Origin: Azolla caroliniana | Lineage: Eukaryota > Polypodiophyta | Direction: 5' to 3' | Length of the DNA: 64,000 bases | Assembly (NCBI GenBank): GCA_043228905.1 | Contig: JBHGNT010000001.1 | Span: forward strand, 12,090,001-12,154,000 | Part shown: positions 1-11,019 of the stretch, piece by piece | Layout: every line of letters starts with the position of its first letter | How positions within the stretch are numbered: position 1 is the stretch's first letter | Notes under the pieces: generated by a model | What the model was told of the DNA's origin: nothing | Database searches by the model: none | What the model saw: only the letters and a program-made list of their open reading frames with translations | Program-made: the position numbers and the translations under genes

Positions 1-3000
1 TAACCTGCAGTTTGCCGGGAGTGTCGATCCGACCGGTTTCGCATCTGACATGTTGAACCGTTGAAGCACCTTTGTCACGTATTTCTCCTGTGACAGTCAC
101 AATTGCTTCATTGACTGGTTCCGGATAATATGCATCCCCAGCATCTGTCTTGCTGGACCCAAGTCTTTCATTGAGAAGGTCTCGTTGAGAGCCTTCTTCA
201 GCATCCGTATTTTGGCTTGGTCCCGTCCAACTATCAACATGTCGTCCACGTATAGAAGGAGTATCAAGAAGTCGCCTCCTTCGAACTTCTTCACAAACAC
301 GCAGTGATCGGCCTGCGTCTTGTGGTACCCTTGATCGGTCATGAAGGAGTCGAACTTCTGGTACCATTGTCGGGGAGCCTGCTTCAGTCTGTACAGGCTC
401 TTCTTCAACCGGCATACCAGGTGCTCCTTCCCCTTCTCCACGAATCCTTCCAGTTGCTGCATGTAGATCTCCTCTTCGAGGTCACCGTGAAAGAATGTCG
501 TCTTCACGTCCAGCTGCTCTACCTCGAGGTCCATGCTTGCCGCTATACTCAGCACCGTCCAGATGGAGGTCATCTTTACTACCGGGGCAAATATCTCGTC
601 GAAGTCCACGCCCTTCTTCTGCTGGAACGCCTTCATCACGATCCTAGCTTTGTATCTCGGGGGGTTGCCGGCATCTCCCGGTTTCAACTTGTACACCCAC
701 TTATTTCGGAGTGCCCGCTTTCCTTTCGGCAACTCCACCAACTCGTACGTATGGTTCTCATGCAGGGAATCCATCTCATCCTGCATGGCACTTAACCATT
801 TGCGGTTGTGGGTGTCATCCTTCGCCTCTACGAAGCTTTCTGGCTCCCCCTCATCGGTTAGCAGCACATGCTCTGCATCCGGAAATCTCCGGGGGGGCCT
901 TCTCTCTCTGAGAGGATATCTCCGTCTTTGGGCTTCGGTAACCGGGCCCTCCATTCGCTCTTCATCTGAATCCGATTCAGGGTCTTGGCCGGTTCCGGTT
1001 TCAGCTTCCTCTACTTCTTCTTCCGCCGGTTCGATATCCTCACCGTAACCGCCTAGTTCCTCGAGTGCTAACCGGTCTCTTGCCAGTTGGGTCTGCTCAT
1101 TGTAGAATCAATCCTTACCGGTCGACTCGGAGTTCATTATCTTCTTCTCCAACTCCCAGTTGGCGAGCGTCTTGTCCTCCATAAAGATAATATCTCGACT
1201 CTGAAATACCTTCTTGTCGACCAGGTGCCACACTCGGTAGCCGAACTCATCGTCGTCGTAACCGAGGAATATGCATAGCCGGGTCTTTGGATCCAACTTT
1301 CCTCTCCGGTCCTTAGCAACATGCACGTACGCAAGACACCTGAATACTCTCATATGCCGGTAGGACACTTCCTTACCCGTCGAGACTCTCTGTGGCGTGT
1401 CTCCGTCCAAGGGTACTAAGGGTGATCTGTTTATCACATATGTCGGCGTCAACAGTGCCTCAGCCCAAAACTTCTTGGGTAGTTTTGCATGTGCTAGCAT
1501 ACTCCGGACCCTCTCCATTATGGTCTGGTTCATCCTCTAGGCCAGACCGTTTAGTTCCGGCGTCTTCGGCACGGTAATTCGAGCCGGATTCCCTTCAAGC
1601 GACAGTACTCCTCGAACTGCCCCCGGTATTCACCTCCGTTATCTGCTCGAACCGCCTTCAGCTTCTGGCCGGTTTCTCTTTCCACTCTCCCGTGGAGCTC
1701 TTTGAAGACGGATAGCACCTGATCCTTCGTCTTCAACGGTGTGGCCCACAGCTTCCGGCTATGGTCATCTATAAACGTCACGAAGTACTATGATCCTGCA
1801 TGTGATTTCGTGTCTACTAGACACACATCAGTATGCACCAACTCCAATGGTGCATTACGTCTCATCGGTGGCCTTGGTCGGAAGGAGGTCTGGTTTTGCT
1901 TACCGGCCAGACAATTAGTGCACTTCTCCAAGTGCACGTTCTTCACTGGAATGAGGTTGTCGTCTGCAAGCCTCTTCATCCCCTTCTCGCTCATGTGACA
2001 CAGCCTTTTGTGCCACAGCTCACCGGCAGCGTCAGATGCCACGTTCACTTCCTCCGGACATAACCGGGCATTCATCAGGTACAACGTGTTGACCTTCCGG
2101 GCCCGAGCCACAATCAGGCTCCCTTGGTTGAACTTCATAACACCATTCCAGATGTTACCCGTGTAGCCTTCATCATCTAGACGACCGGTTGATATCAGGT
2201 TCAGACGAACCTCCGGAACGTGTCGGACATCCTTCAGCAGCAACTTGCATCCGGTTGGTGTTGTCAACCACACGTCTCCTATGCCGGCAATTCGGCATGT
2301 ACCATCATTCCCCATCCGGACACAGCCGTGATCATCGGCTGAGTAGGATGAGAAGCATTTCTTGCCCGGGGTAAGGTGGAACAACGCTCCGGAGTCGACC
2401 ACCCAGGTCATCTCGTCACCAGCAAGGTTTATCTCACTCTCCTCGGTGATGAGCATCAACTCTTCTTCACTTGCCATGATTGTCGTCGTTCCCTTCCGGT
2501 CCGGCCCCCTCCGGTCTTTCCCGTTCCGGTCCGGTGTCCGCTTCGAATAGGTACCATCGGTTTCCTTGTCTTTCCGGAAATGCCGACAGTTCTTCTGGAA
2601 GTGTCCCGGCTTGCCGCAATAGAAGCAAGTAGGCCTCCCCCTTGACTTTGACCGTGTCCCCGACTTTTCCCGGTTCTGGGGACTACAGTTTCTTTGTCTT
2701 CCGCGTTCCGATTCGGTAAGGAGTGCTTTGGAGTCGGAGCTCATATCCTTATCTTTCTGACGCGCCTCCTCATCTAGCAAGCTAGTCTTTACTCTTGCTA
2801 GGGATAATCGTTTCCCTTCCGGCCCAGCATTGCCCAAAGTGACAACCAACGTCTCCCAGCTATCCGGGAGGGAACTGAGCAGGAGTAGTGCTAGTACCTC
2901 GTCGGCGAGAGGTACTTCCAATGATGTTGCCTGGTGTATTAGCCCCTAGAAGGCATTCATGTGCTCCGCCATGCTAGAGCCATCTTGGTACCGAAGTCTT

Positions 3001-3320
3001 ACTAGCTTTCAGAATACCAAAACCTGGTTAATAGCATTTTTGTTCTGAAACATAATGTCGATCTTCTCCCATAGCTCATGAGCCTTGCTCTCTTCATTGA
3101 AGTTGTTGTACAAGCTCATGTCGATGAAGCACCGTATGTACGCCGTTGTCTTCATGTGCATCACCTCCCATATCGTGGCGTCGATTTTGTATGGTCTCTT
3201 GTCCCCGAACTGAACTGGCAGCCAAAGATCTTTAACCACGAGCATGTCCCTCATCTTCGACTTCCACACTGAATAGTTGGAGCCGGTGAGCTTGAACACG
3301 CCTCCCAACGATTCGTCCAT
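1..3320 (-). pseudogene. Copia retrotransposon E1, decayed gag-pol
   Basis: Read leftward, the pieces run in Ty1/Copia order. Gag N-terminus is at 3320-3009, then the gag zinc knuckle (CFYCGKPGHF) and protease with a mutated DSGA site (DSGALFHLTP) at 2921-1788. The integrase is split over 1781-1551 and 1533-1108, and reverse transcriptase with YVDDMLIVG is at 954-97. The reading frame is broken at least four times, near 2950, 1785, 1540 and between 1108 and 954, so no functional polyprotein can be made. The window begins inside the RT/RNase H boundary, so RNase H and the 3' LTR lie outside. A degenerate primer-binding site (complement of TGGTATCAGA) lies at about 3338-3347, just inside the LTR. 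Sequence is close to E2 and E4, so these belong to one family. Confidence 0.93.
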
Positions 3321-3350
3321 TTTCTGTGTCGTTTCGTTCTGATACCAATT

Positions 3351-4069
3351 TGACGGGAACTACACGCTCCGATGAACACCGCTCATCCACAACCGAGCTT
3401 AGAATCAAACACAGAAAATGGGAATGAAAGACACGACACAAAGGACAGAAGAGTACACAGGATGTTTAACATGGAAAACCCTGAGAGGGAAAATCCACGG
3501 GAGTCCACAGACTCCAAACAATCACTATATAGGAATGTACAATGGTGGAGCATCGAGGCAACGACCTCGAGCTTGCTATCTTCGCCACAGTCGGCGGTTA
3601 CAACAGAGGCAACGACCTCTTCCTCTCCCTCTCTCTCTCTTTGTACACTGTTACGCGTTGTCTAGTTTTTGCACAAACAAGAATAACAAAAAAAACACCC
3701 CACACAGTTTGCCCTAAGTCATATTTATACTAATATGAATTTTTGGCTATTTACAAATATAGTCCCGATGGACTCTCAAAAACATATTCACGAATATGTC
3801 CCTCCATCCGGTGAGCACTCCTCACCGGGCCTGCATCATCCATCCGGTGAGCCCTCCTCACCGGGCCTGCATCATCCGGCTCTTGCCGGGTACTTGTCAT
3901 CCGGTTCTCACCGGGTCTTCCGTTGCCGGGTCTTCCACATCCGGTTTCACCGGGTCTTCACCATCCGGCTCTTGCCGGGTACTTGTCATCCGGTTCTCAC
4001 CGGGTCTTCCATTGCCAGGTATTCCACATCTGGTTTCACTTCCCATCCGGAGGGACCTGTTTCCTAACA
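3351..4069 (-). mobile_element. 5' LTR of Copia E1
   Basis: On the minus strand this block begins TGTTAGGAAACAGGTCCCTC and ends CCCGTCA next to the primer-binding site, so it has TG...CA ends. Its outer end matches the LTR starts of E2 and E3. The neighbouring bases 4070-4074 (TTTGG) would be one half of the target duplication; the partner lies outside the window. Confidence 0.85.
3803..4015. repeat. GC-rich minisatellite inside the E1 LTR
   Basis: Variants of a short unit built from CATCCGG, TCACCGGG or TTGCCGGG, and TCTTCC or CCTGCAT follow one another about eight times. The equivalent E2 LTR has only two or three such units, which explains much of the LTR length difference (719 against 606 bp). 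Confidence 0.7.
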
Positions 4070-7000
4070 TTTGGATGGTGTCCGGAACCAGGAGCCGCAT
4101 CGGAGAGACGGGCTAGATTGTAACCGGTAGGTTGTTAGAGGCCTACGAATCTAGCCTAGTACGTAGCCAACACCGGGTCATTTGAAACAGGTAATATGTC
4201 ACAATTTAAGAACAGTCTGTCCAAAAAAGGCACATAGTAGGTCATTTCACAAAACAGACCATTGCATGCGTAAAGGGTTTTGGAAATTGAATTAAAATAT
4301 ATTTATTTATACCATGTCCAAAAATTTAGGGCTTTCAAAAAATGCCCCTAATAATCGACACGTGAAATTTACAAGAGAACGTACAAAATTTAAAAAATGA
4401 CTAACATGTATATTTATACATATTTTTGAATTGTCATATTGATTTTGTTGGGAAACATGTCCCTACGGATGGGAAGAGAAGCTTAAAAGCCCTTAGTCTA
4501 GTTTTTTTTTGTAGTCATAAGTGATGTGTTTGAAACACAAGATATAGATGTGAGCTGCCTGTTTGGACAAGTTTTTGGACTAATTTGTGCAAGGAAGTTG
4601 ACACATATAAACTTCACCAAATTTACTGAGATATAGCTTGTTGGAAAACTTGGAAAGTCTACTTTTAGTGTACAAAATTTCAAAGGTTTGGTACTCGGTT
4701 CCAAAGAGCTATTGGAGTTTTAGTGGAGTATTGTAGTTGGAAAGGGCACATCATACATGTATTGTAACTAGGAGTGAAAATGATTCCATCAACCACCATG
4801 TGTTCATGTGTCATAGGTTCATATGGGTTTGTGCCAAATCCTAAGGATAATTGGTTTCCCGACTGTAGTACCTTTAACCAATTAAAATTATCTATTAATC
4901 TATCTATAAGGTTATATTTATAACACCAAAAACCCAATATACAAAACAATGTCTAGAGGCCAAAGAATTTTAAGTAAAAAATTGCTATTATTTGAGTGGT
5001 TGTTTGTTGGTTCATTTAGTATTCAAGTGTTGTTTGTTGGACAAAAGGTGCTAGGCGGTTTCATAAACTAATTTATAAGATTTTGTTTTTTTATCCTTGC
5101 TTATTAACACAACCTTTCTGCTATAATCGTATATCTCCCTTTTCATTCTACCGCATGGTGATTCTCTTTCATGAGTAATAGGCACATAAAAAATATCTTA
5201 AAGTTGGTTCGCACGTTTATTCACCTTATATTTGAACAAGCTTGTTCAAAATCAAATGGTCTTCGATGTAATAGTTGCACTATTGTAACGTGGCATGTTC
5301 TCACCTTCTATCTCATTTATAAAACACTACATGAATTTGCTGGAAGAAGTTGGTCGTCATCCCTCAACGACACTTAGGTAGCAACTTGTTGACTACTTGC
5401 CCCATTGTTGTACTATTTGCAAGGTGTTGAGGAAGTTCATGTGGCATGATTAGTGACATCCTAACCATCGAGGTGCAAGAGTGGACAAGGTGCTTGCAAG
5501 TGTGATGGAACAATTACTGCCACGTATGGATAATATCATCGATTGCACCCAAACACAGAAGGCCACCCTATTGGGCTTGGATTCAAGGGTCTTGCATTTC
5601 AACCCTTTATGTGACGAAAACACATCTAACATGGCATTATCTTGTTGTCATGTGACATAGGCTTTCTTCACTATGTAGCACTAAAAAAAGGAAGGAATTT
5701 CTAGCACAAGCTTATTCAATAGCCAAAACCTTTGAACAAACATCAAATCCAAACATAATACTGGAAAAACATTTGAAGCAACCATGTTGTTTCTTGTGCT
5801 TGTAAACTCTAAACCCTAAACATAAAACTTACATTCCAAATCCCAAGTCCTACATCCATCATATGAACAACCCCCAAACTATCAACCTCACCTGAAACTC
5901 AGAAAAAAATACCCAAAATTCTAAATCTCGATGTGTTTGAATGTTCAAAACAAAAATATAAAAACAACCTTGGATAACTAACTTAACATTCCATCATTGT
6001 CCATATATGTCTAAACATTAAGATTCTAATAGTGGGTAATGTTGTGAACTTGTGACTTGTGAGTTTAAAAGAAATAGTTTTGTGTATAAAAGTGAGTGAT
6101 TTTAAATTATCATTTAAGTGACCTCTTACGGTTTATATATGCTAACGCCTTGTTATTGAATGCATTTATGAAATATTCATCCATGCTCTCAATGTCCTTA
6201 TCCGTTAAGTATCGGAACTATTATACAATTCGAAAGTATAGTGCTTGGTGATCGCATCAATGAGAACATAACATATTGCTTGTTACAAATTAAAAATGAT
6301 CATTTGATATCAGATAAAGCACATAGTTACTATGTTTAATATTACATGATAATTTATATTAGGTTATTGCTCTTCAATTGTCGAAATTTTGGCACAATAT
6401 TTCTGACATTTCCACCATTATTTTGGAGGCGCCTAAAGTTTCAATGTTCTTTCAAGTGCATTGGAGTTCCCAACAAAAGTATTGATTGAGTTTTTTATAC
6501 TTTCTTAATTTGCTTTTTCTAATTTTGCAGTTACCTACAAGTGCTAGAATTTCCAACAATCATTTATGTTCAATGATTTCCAATACTATTGGAAGTTCCA
6601 TCATTATGTGAAAAGAACTGAAATGCCCAAAACATTATTTTAAATCGCCAGATATATTGAGGCAATAGTCATCACAAGGTCGGGCACAATAAAAGAAATT
6701 TGATTGTGAAGTATGGGCTTTAATTTTAACATGTTGATGCTTTACCCAGGAATTAACCAATGCTTCTCATGCTTCTTAGTCTTTTATTTATTTTAAATAT
6801 ATTTACTGTTTGTTATATTTGACATACTCTTGGGATTATCTTGTTTGTACACCTTTGAGGAAATCCATCTTGGAGACTCATAGACAAAAACGAACGAGGA
6901 CACCATACTTCTTGGATAAATTTGGATGCTCTTAATATGCTTCTCAACTTAATATGGAACGATTTGGCGACGAAAGGATGGGTTTTCACATTTGTGCGTC

Positions 7001-7641
7001 GTTCTTAGTCGGGATGAGCAAAATCTACCCGTGCTTATGAAAGCCTTCCCCAACGAGATAATGCTGCACCCAACCTTTTTTAATGGCACTATTCTAAGAA
7101 GGGCACAAAGCTATAAAATAATTGTGCTTGATCTATCTCGAATTGTTATCTATCTATATCGATATGAGTGCATATGGGTTATGTATGATTGGTCAAACTG
7201 CAATGCTCTGGATCTCATAAAAAGCTAGTGAGATGCTTTATGGTAGGGTTTCGTGGCACATTGAATGTGGATTATCAACCGAACGAGCTTACATTTTGGC
7301 AAGTATCACACCCTTTAATTAAAGACAACAAGCAATACATTATACATACATACTTAGCCTATCACTAATTAACAACACGATAACCACATCGGATGTGCGC
7401 ACATGCAAATTAATAGAGAGATCTCATCGCTCACTCTTTCCCGAAAAGACATCATCATCCTATGAATATGAAGCATGTGTACACACACTTTAATGCTAAT
7501 GACATTTTTTTTTGTATATGCTTCCTTCTTCTTTTTTTTATATGTACATAACTTTGGAATCCCGAAACCTGGGTTTAAAAGGCCGATGGCCCGACATTGA
7601 GAAAAAGGAAACCATACATACTATACGTACATACATACATA
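4070..7641. other. AT-rich intergenic stretch, nothing recognised
   Basis: Only short open frames occur (the longest about 90 codons) and none resembles a known protein. Base composition is AT-rich without long tandem repeats. Ancient transposon debris is likely but cannot be shown by eye. Confidence 0.6.
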
Positions 7642-8107
7642 CATAGTATGAACCATACGTACCATACTTTTGTATTCATTATTTATTATAAGGTATTTTG
7701 ATTTTTTTTTAAAGCTAAGAAAGCTAAGGTAAAAGGTGTAAAAAAAAAACAAACATAAGAATGTTTTGATAACATACGCATTCGTTTGAATTCGTATGTA
7801 TACTTTTGTATTCATTATTTATTATAAAGGCATTGTTTTTTTTAAAGCTAAGAAAGCTAATGTCAAAAGTGTAAAAAGAAACAAAACATAAGAATGTTTT
7901 GATAACATACTGGTAAATACTATGTATACTTTTGTATTCATTATTTAGTATAAGGTATTTTGTTTTTTTTAAAGCTAAGAAAGCTAAGGTAAAAAGTGTA
8001 AAAAAAACAAACATAAGAATGTTTTGATAACATACGCATTCGTTTGAATTCGTATGAAGGAGAATGTTTGCCAATGCATTCGAGTATATTATGTAATATG
8101 TACTATG
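7642..8107. mobile_element. hAT-like MITE with three tandem internal modules
   Basis: It starts CATAGTATGAACCATAC and ends TGTACTATG, a short terminal inverted repeat. It is flanked by CATACATA (7634-7641) and CATACATT (8108-8115), an 8-bp target duplication with one mismatch. Inside, a module of about 130 bp occurs three times in tandem (about 7664-7797, 7798-7925, 7926-8056). Each runs from ATACTTTTGTATTCATT through AAAGCTAAGAAAGCTAA to AAGAATGTTTTGATAACATA. The element at 53072-53319 has the same ends and one diverged module. An 8-bp duplication is typical of hAT elements. No transposase is encoded; open frames across the modules are by-products of the repeat. Confidence 0.75.
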
Positions 8108-9063
8108 CATACATTATACATACATACACACATATATACATACATATGTATACAAACAAACAAATGCGTGCACGCACGAGATTGTACCACAAAGAGAGAG
8201 AGAGAGAAAATCAAAATCAAAGAAAGAAGAAGAACGCATTTGGGCGTCCGGACAAAGCAGACACGCAAGTGTGAAACGTCCGCGTCACTCCACTCCATCT
8301 CTCTGCAAAAAAGAAGAAGAAAAGCAGTCAGAAATCGATGGAGAGCCCATTAATTCAGCCTTCCTACTCCCCCCTTGCTCCTGCAGCAAATCCATCTTTC
8401 GACTCGCTAATCCATCTAATCAGAAAGAAAACTGAAGAAGGTCCCATGGAGACAGCGTAAAAAGCCTTCTAATAACCTCTTCTTTTCAACCAGAAGGTTT
8501 TATTTCCATCTTCATCATCTTCATCTTCATCTTCTTCTTCTTCTTCTTCTTCATTGTCAGAGAACAGACGACAGCAACAGCAACACCATCGGGTTTTGAG
8601 TGGAATTTCCTGGTTCTATCTCATTCTTATTCTCTGGTCATCGAAGAACAGAATAAGCAGCCGAATCTTCAAAAGATCCAGGTTTTCTGTAAAAGCTTGC
8701 GGTTTCCTTCATCTCAGCCAAGGAGAAGCAAGCAGAAGAAGGCGAATGCGAACACGAATATGCACAGAAAGCAAGACAAATCAAAGATTACTGAGAAGTG
8801 GAGAAGGATATTTACAGTTGAGGGACGGCAAAGTAGAGATTATTGTGGAGAAGAAGAAGACGAAGAAGAAGAAGACGACGAAGAAGAAGAATTATAGTGA
8901 AGGAAAGTTACATCTGAGATTACTGGTCGACAAGAAGAAGAAGAAGAATTTCAGACAGTGAAAGCAAGGCACACCGGAGTTTACTGTCGAAAAGAAGAAA
9001 TTGAGTGAAGTAAGCAACAATTTAGATTACTGTGAAGAAGGAGGAGGAGGAGGAGAAGAAAAT
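8108..9063 (+). promoter_or_regulatory. Promoter and long purine/pyrimidine-rich leader of the desaturase gene
   Basis: A pyrimidine-rich tract (TTCATC/CTTCTT repeats, about 8500-8550) is followed by a purine-rich tract (GAAGAAGAA repeats, about 8840-9060) leading to the ATG at 9064. Such leaders are common in plant 5' UTRs. Open frames here have no ATG in good context and encode only simple sequence. No convincing TATA box could be fixed, and an intron in the leader cannot be excluded. Confidence 0.5.
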
Positions 9064-11019
9064 ATGGCGATAAGAGCAGCTCAAGCTACATCTCCTCCGC
9101 TCTCACAAATGCTATCGCTCCCTTGCATCTCTTCTGCAGATAGAGGAAACCTCACTAGCCTGTCCTTCTTCACAGGCAATGCTACTCAGGGATCACAACT
9201 CGGGAATGGCTGTGCAGACGAAACAGACTCGGACTCAGACTCAGACTCAGAATCAGAATCAGAAGAAGCTGAAGAAAGTATTCCTCTTTCCTTCAGCGCA
9301 AGCAAGAAGAAAAAAAGCGCTAAAGTAAGGCAAGGCAATCACTTCTGCGCAAAAGAAGAAGAAGCTGCAGAGGAAAGAGAAGAAGTAGTAGAAAAAAATA
9401 CACAAAAACAAGGAGGAGATGATGAAAGAGGTATAGAAGCAGAAATAGAAGTACAAACAACGCCGAAGACGAAGAAGCAGAACGTAAGAGTTTCTGCTGA
9501 ATCTTCTGCCAATTTTCCTAGTTTGATGATCATCTCGCCATCAATAATCATACCTTACAACAAATCTGCTGCAGAAATAGAAGAAACTATGCAATCAAAT
9601 AAAGAGAAAATGAAGACGAACAGGAAGACAGTTTCTGCATCTTCACATAGCCCTACAATCAGTTTGCCATTGCTGGGCCATACGATGCCTTGCATCACAT
9701 CCGCAGAGCTTCGATCTCACAATTCTCCATCGGATCTATGGGTGTCTATCGATGGCATTGTCTACGATCTCACCACATGGCTTCCTTACCATCCAGGTGG
9801 CCGTAGTATCCTCTTAAACTTCGCTGGCCATGACATCTCTGATGCTTTCTTCGCCTTCCATCCCCCAGAGACAGCTTCTTCTTTACTCCCATCCCTTATG
9901 GTCTCTAAGCTCTCTGATTACTCTCCCTCTCCCCTCTCTATCGATTATCGTCACACCATAGCTGATCTCCACCGTTCTGGTCTCTTCTCTGTCAATCTGT
10001 CCCCTTATTTCTGCCTCTTCTTTTGTCTTGCTTCTCTGTTTCTTTTCTGCATTTATGGCGTCTTTCTCTGCCACGGCACATTCATGCACATGGCTTCAGC
10101 AGTCTCTCTAGGTTTCTTCTGGTCTCAAACTTCTTTCATTATGCATGACTATGGCCATTCTCCATTCCTCAAGAAGCCTAATCTGGACAGAAACATCAAG
10201 GTACTTCTTGCTTGTTTCTTAACAGGTTTGAGCCCTAGCTGGTGGAAGAAATCCCACAATGCTCACCACGTGTCTACGAATAACCTCTCACATGACCCTG
10301 ATGTTCAGTTCATACCTTTCTTCGCCATATCCAGCAAGTTCTTCTCTTCCCTTTACTCTCATTACCATGACAGAAAAATGATATTTGACAGATTGTCTAG
10401 GTTTCTTGTCAGTTATCAGCATTGGACCTTCTATCCAATCATGCTCATCGCAAGGATCAACCTATTAGTTCAAGCGTTTGTGTTCTTTCTAAATTCAGAG
10501 GATTACAAAGGGAAAAGGATGGAGATGTGGGGGATCCTGAGCTTCTGGCTATGGTTTTCTGCAATTCTGTTGAGCTTACCTAGCAATCTTGAGCGATTAG
10601 GGTTTGTACTAGTTAGCTGTGGAGTGACCTCGATACAACATTTGCAGTTCTGCTTGAATCATTTTGCTTGCGAGGTTAGCGAAGGTATGCCTAAAGGAGG
10701 AGAGTTCTTGGAAAGACAAGTGAAAGGAACTCTGAACATAGATTGCCATAGGTTCATGGATTGGTTTCATGGTGGATTACAGTTTCAACTTGAGCATCAT
10801 CTCTTTCCTCGTTTGCCTCGCCATAACCTTCGAAAGGTTTCCACCTTAACCAAAGCCCTGTGTCGTAAGCATGGATTGCCTTATGTGAGTGTTGGATTTT
10901 GGAGAGCTAATGTAATGCTGTTTGATACCTTGAAGAATGCCGCCATGGAAGCCCGAGATTGGAAAACCCCCGTCATAGGGAAGAATTTGGCTTGGGATCT
11001 GATCAATGCTCAAGGATAA
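9064..11019 (+). CDS. Cytochrome b5-fusion front-end desaturase (sphingolipid delta-8-like), extended N-terminus
   Basis: Single-exon gene of 651 residues counted from the first ATG. The C-terminal 445 residues form a front-end desaturase of ER membranes: cytochrome b5 domain with HPGG (His243), then His boxes HDYGH (361-365), HNAHH (398-402) and QLEHH (575-579). The Gln in the third box is diagnostic of front-end desaturases with fused b5. These enzymes take electrons from the b5 heme and introduce a double bond between an existing one and the carboxyl end (delta-8 for sphingoid bases, delta-6/5 for acyl chains). The motif around box three (FQLEHHLFPRLPRHNL) favours the plant sphingolipid delta-8 group, but substrate cannot be decided by eye. 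Residues 1-207 are an acidic, Ser/Asp/Lys-rich extension not usual in the family. Met208 (9685), directly before the b5 domain, is an alternative start giving normal length. Confidence 0.9.
   Translation: MAIRAAQATSPPLSQMLSLPCISSADRGNLTSLSFFTGNATQGSQLGNGCADETDSDSDSDSESESEEAEESIPLSFSASKKKKSAKVRQGNHFCAKEEEAAEEREEVVEKNTQKQGGDDERGIEAEIEVQTTPKTKKQNVRVSAESSANFPSLMIISPSIIIPYNKSAAEIEETMQSNKEKMKTNRKTVSASSHSPTISLPLLGHTMPCITSAELRSHNSPSDLWVSIDGIVYDLTTWLPYHPGGRSILLNFAGHDISDAFFAFHPPETASSLLPSLMVSKLSDYSPSPLSIDYRHTIADLHRSGLFSVNLSPYFCLFFCLASLFLFCIYGVFLCHGTFMHMASAVSLGFFWSQTSFIMHDYGHSPFLKKPNLDRNIKVLLACFLTGLSPSWWKKSHNAHHVSTNNLSHDPDVQFIPFFAISSKFFSSLYSHYHDRKMIFDRLSRFLVSYQHWTFYPIMLIARINLLVQAFVFFLNSEDYKGKRMEMWGILSFWLWFSAILLSLPSNLERLGFVLVSCGVTSIQHLQFCLNHFACEVSEGMPKGGEFLERQVKGTLNIDCHRFMDWFHGGLQFQLEHHLFPRLPRHNLRKVSTLTKALCRKHGLPYVSVGFWRANVMLFDTLKNAAMEARDWKTPVIGKNLAWDLINAQG

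Noticed and set aside
7724-8274. Frames of 64-128 codons on both strands
   Set aside because: They arise from the repeated modules of the MITE and the adjacent ACATAC microsatellite.
8554-8961. 135-codon frame before the desaturase
   Set aside because: It has no ATG at its start and is mostly Lys/Glu/Arg from GAA repeats. It is best read as the leader.
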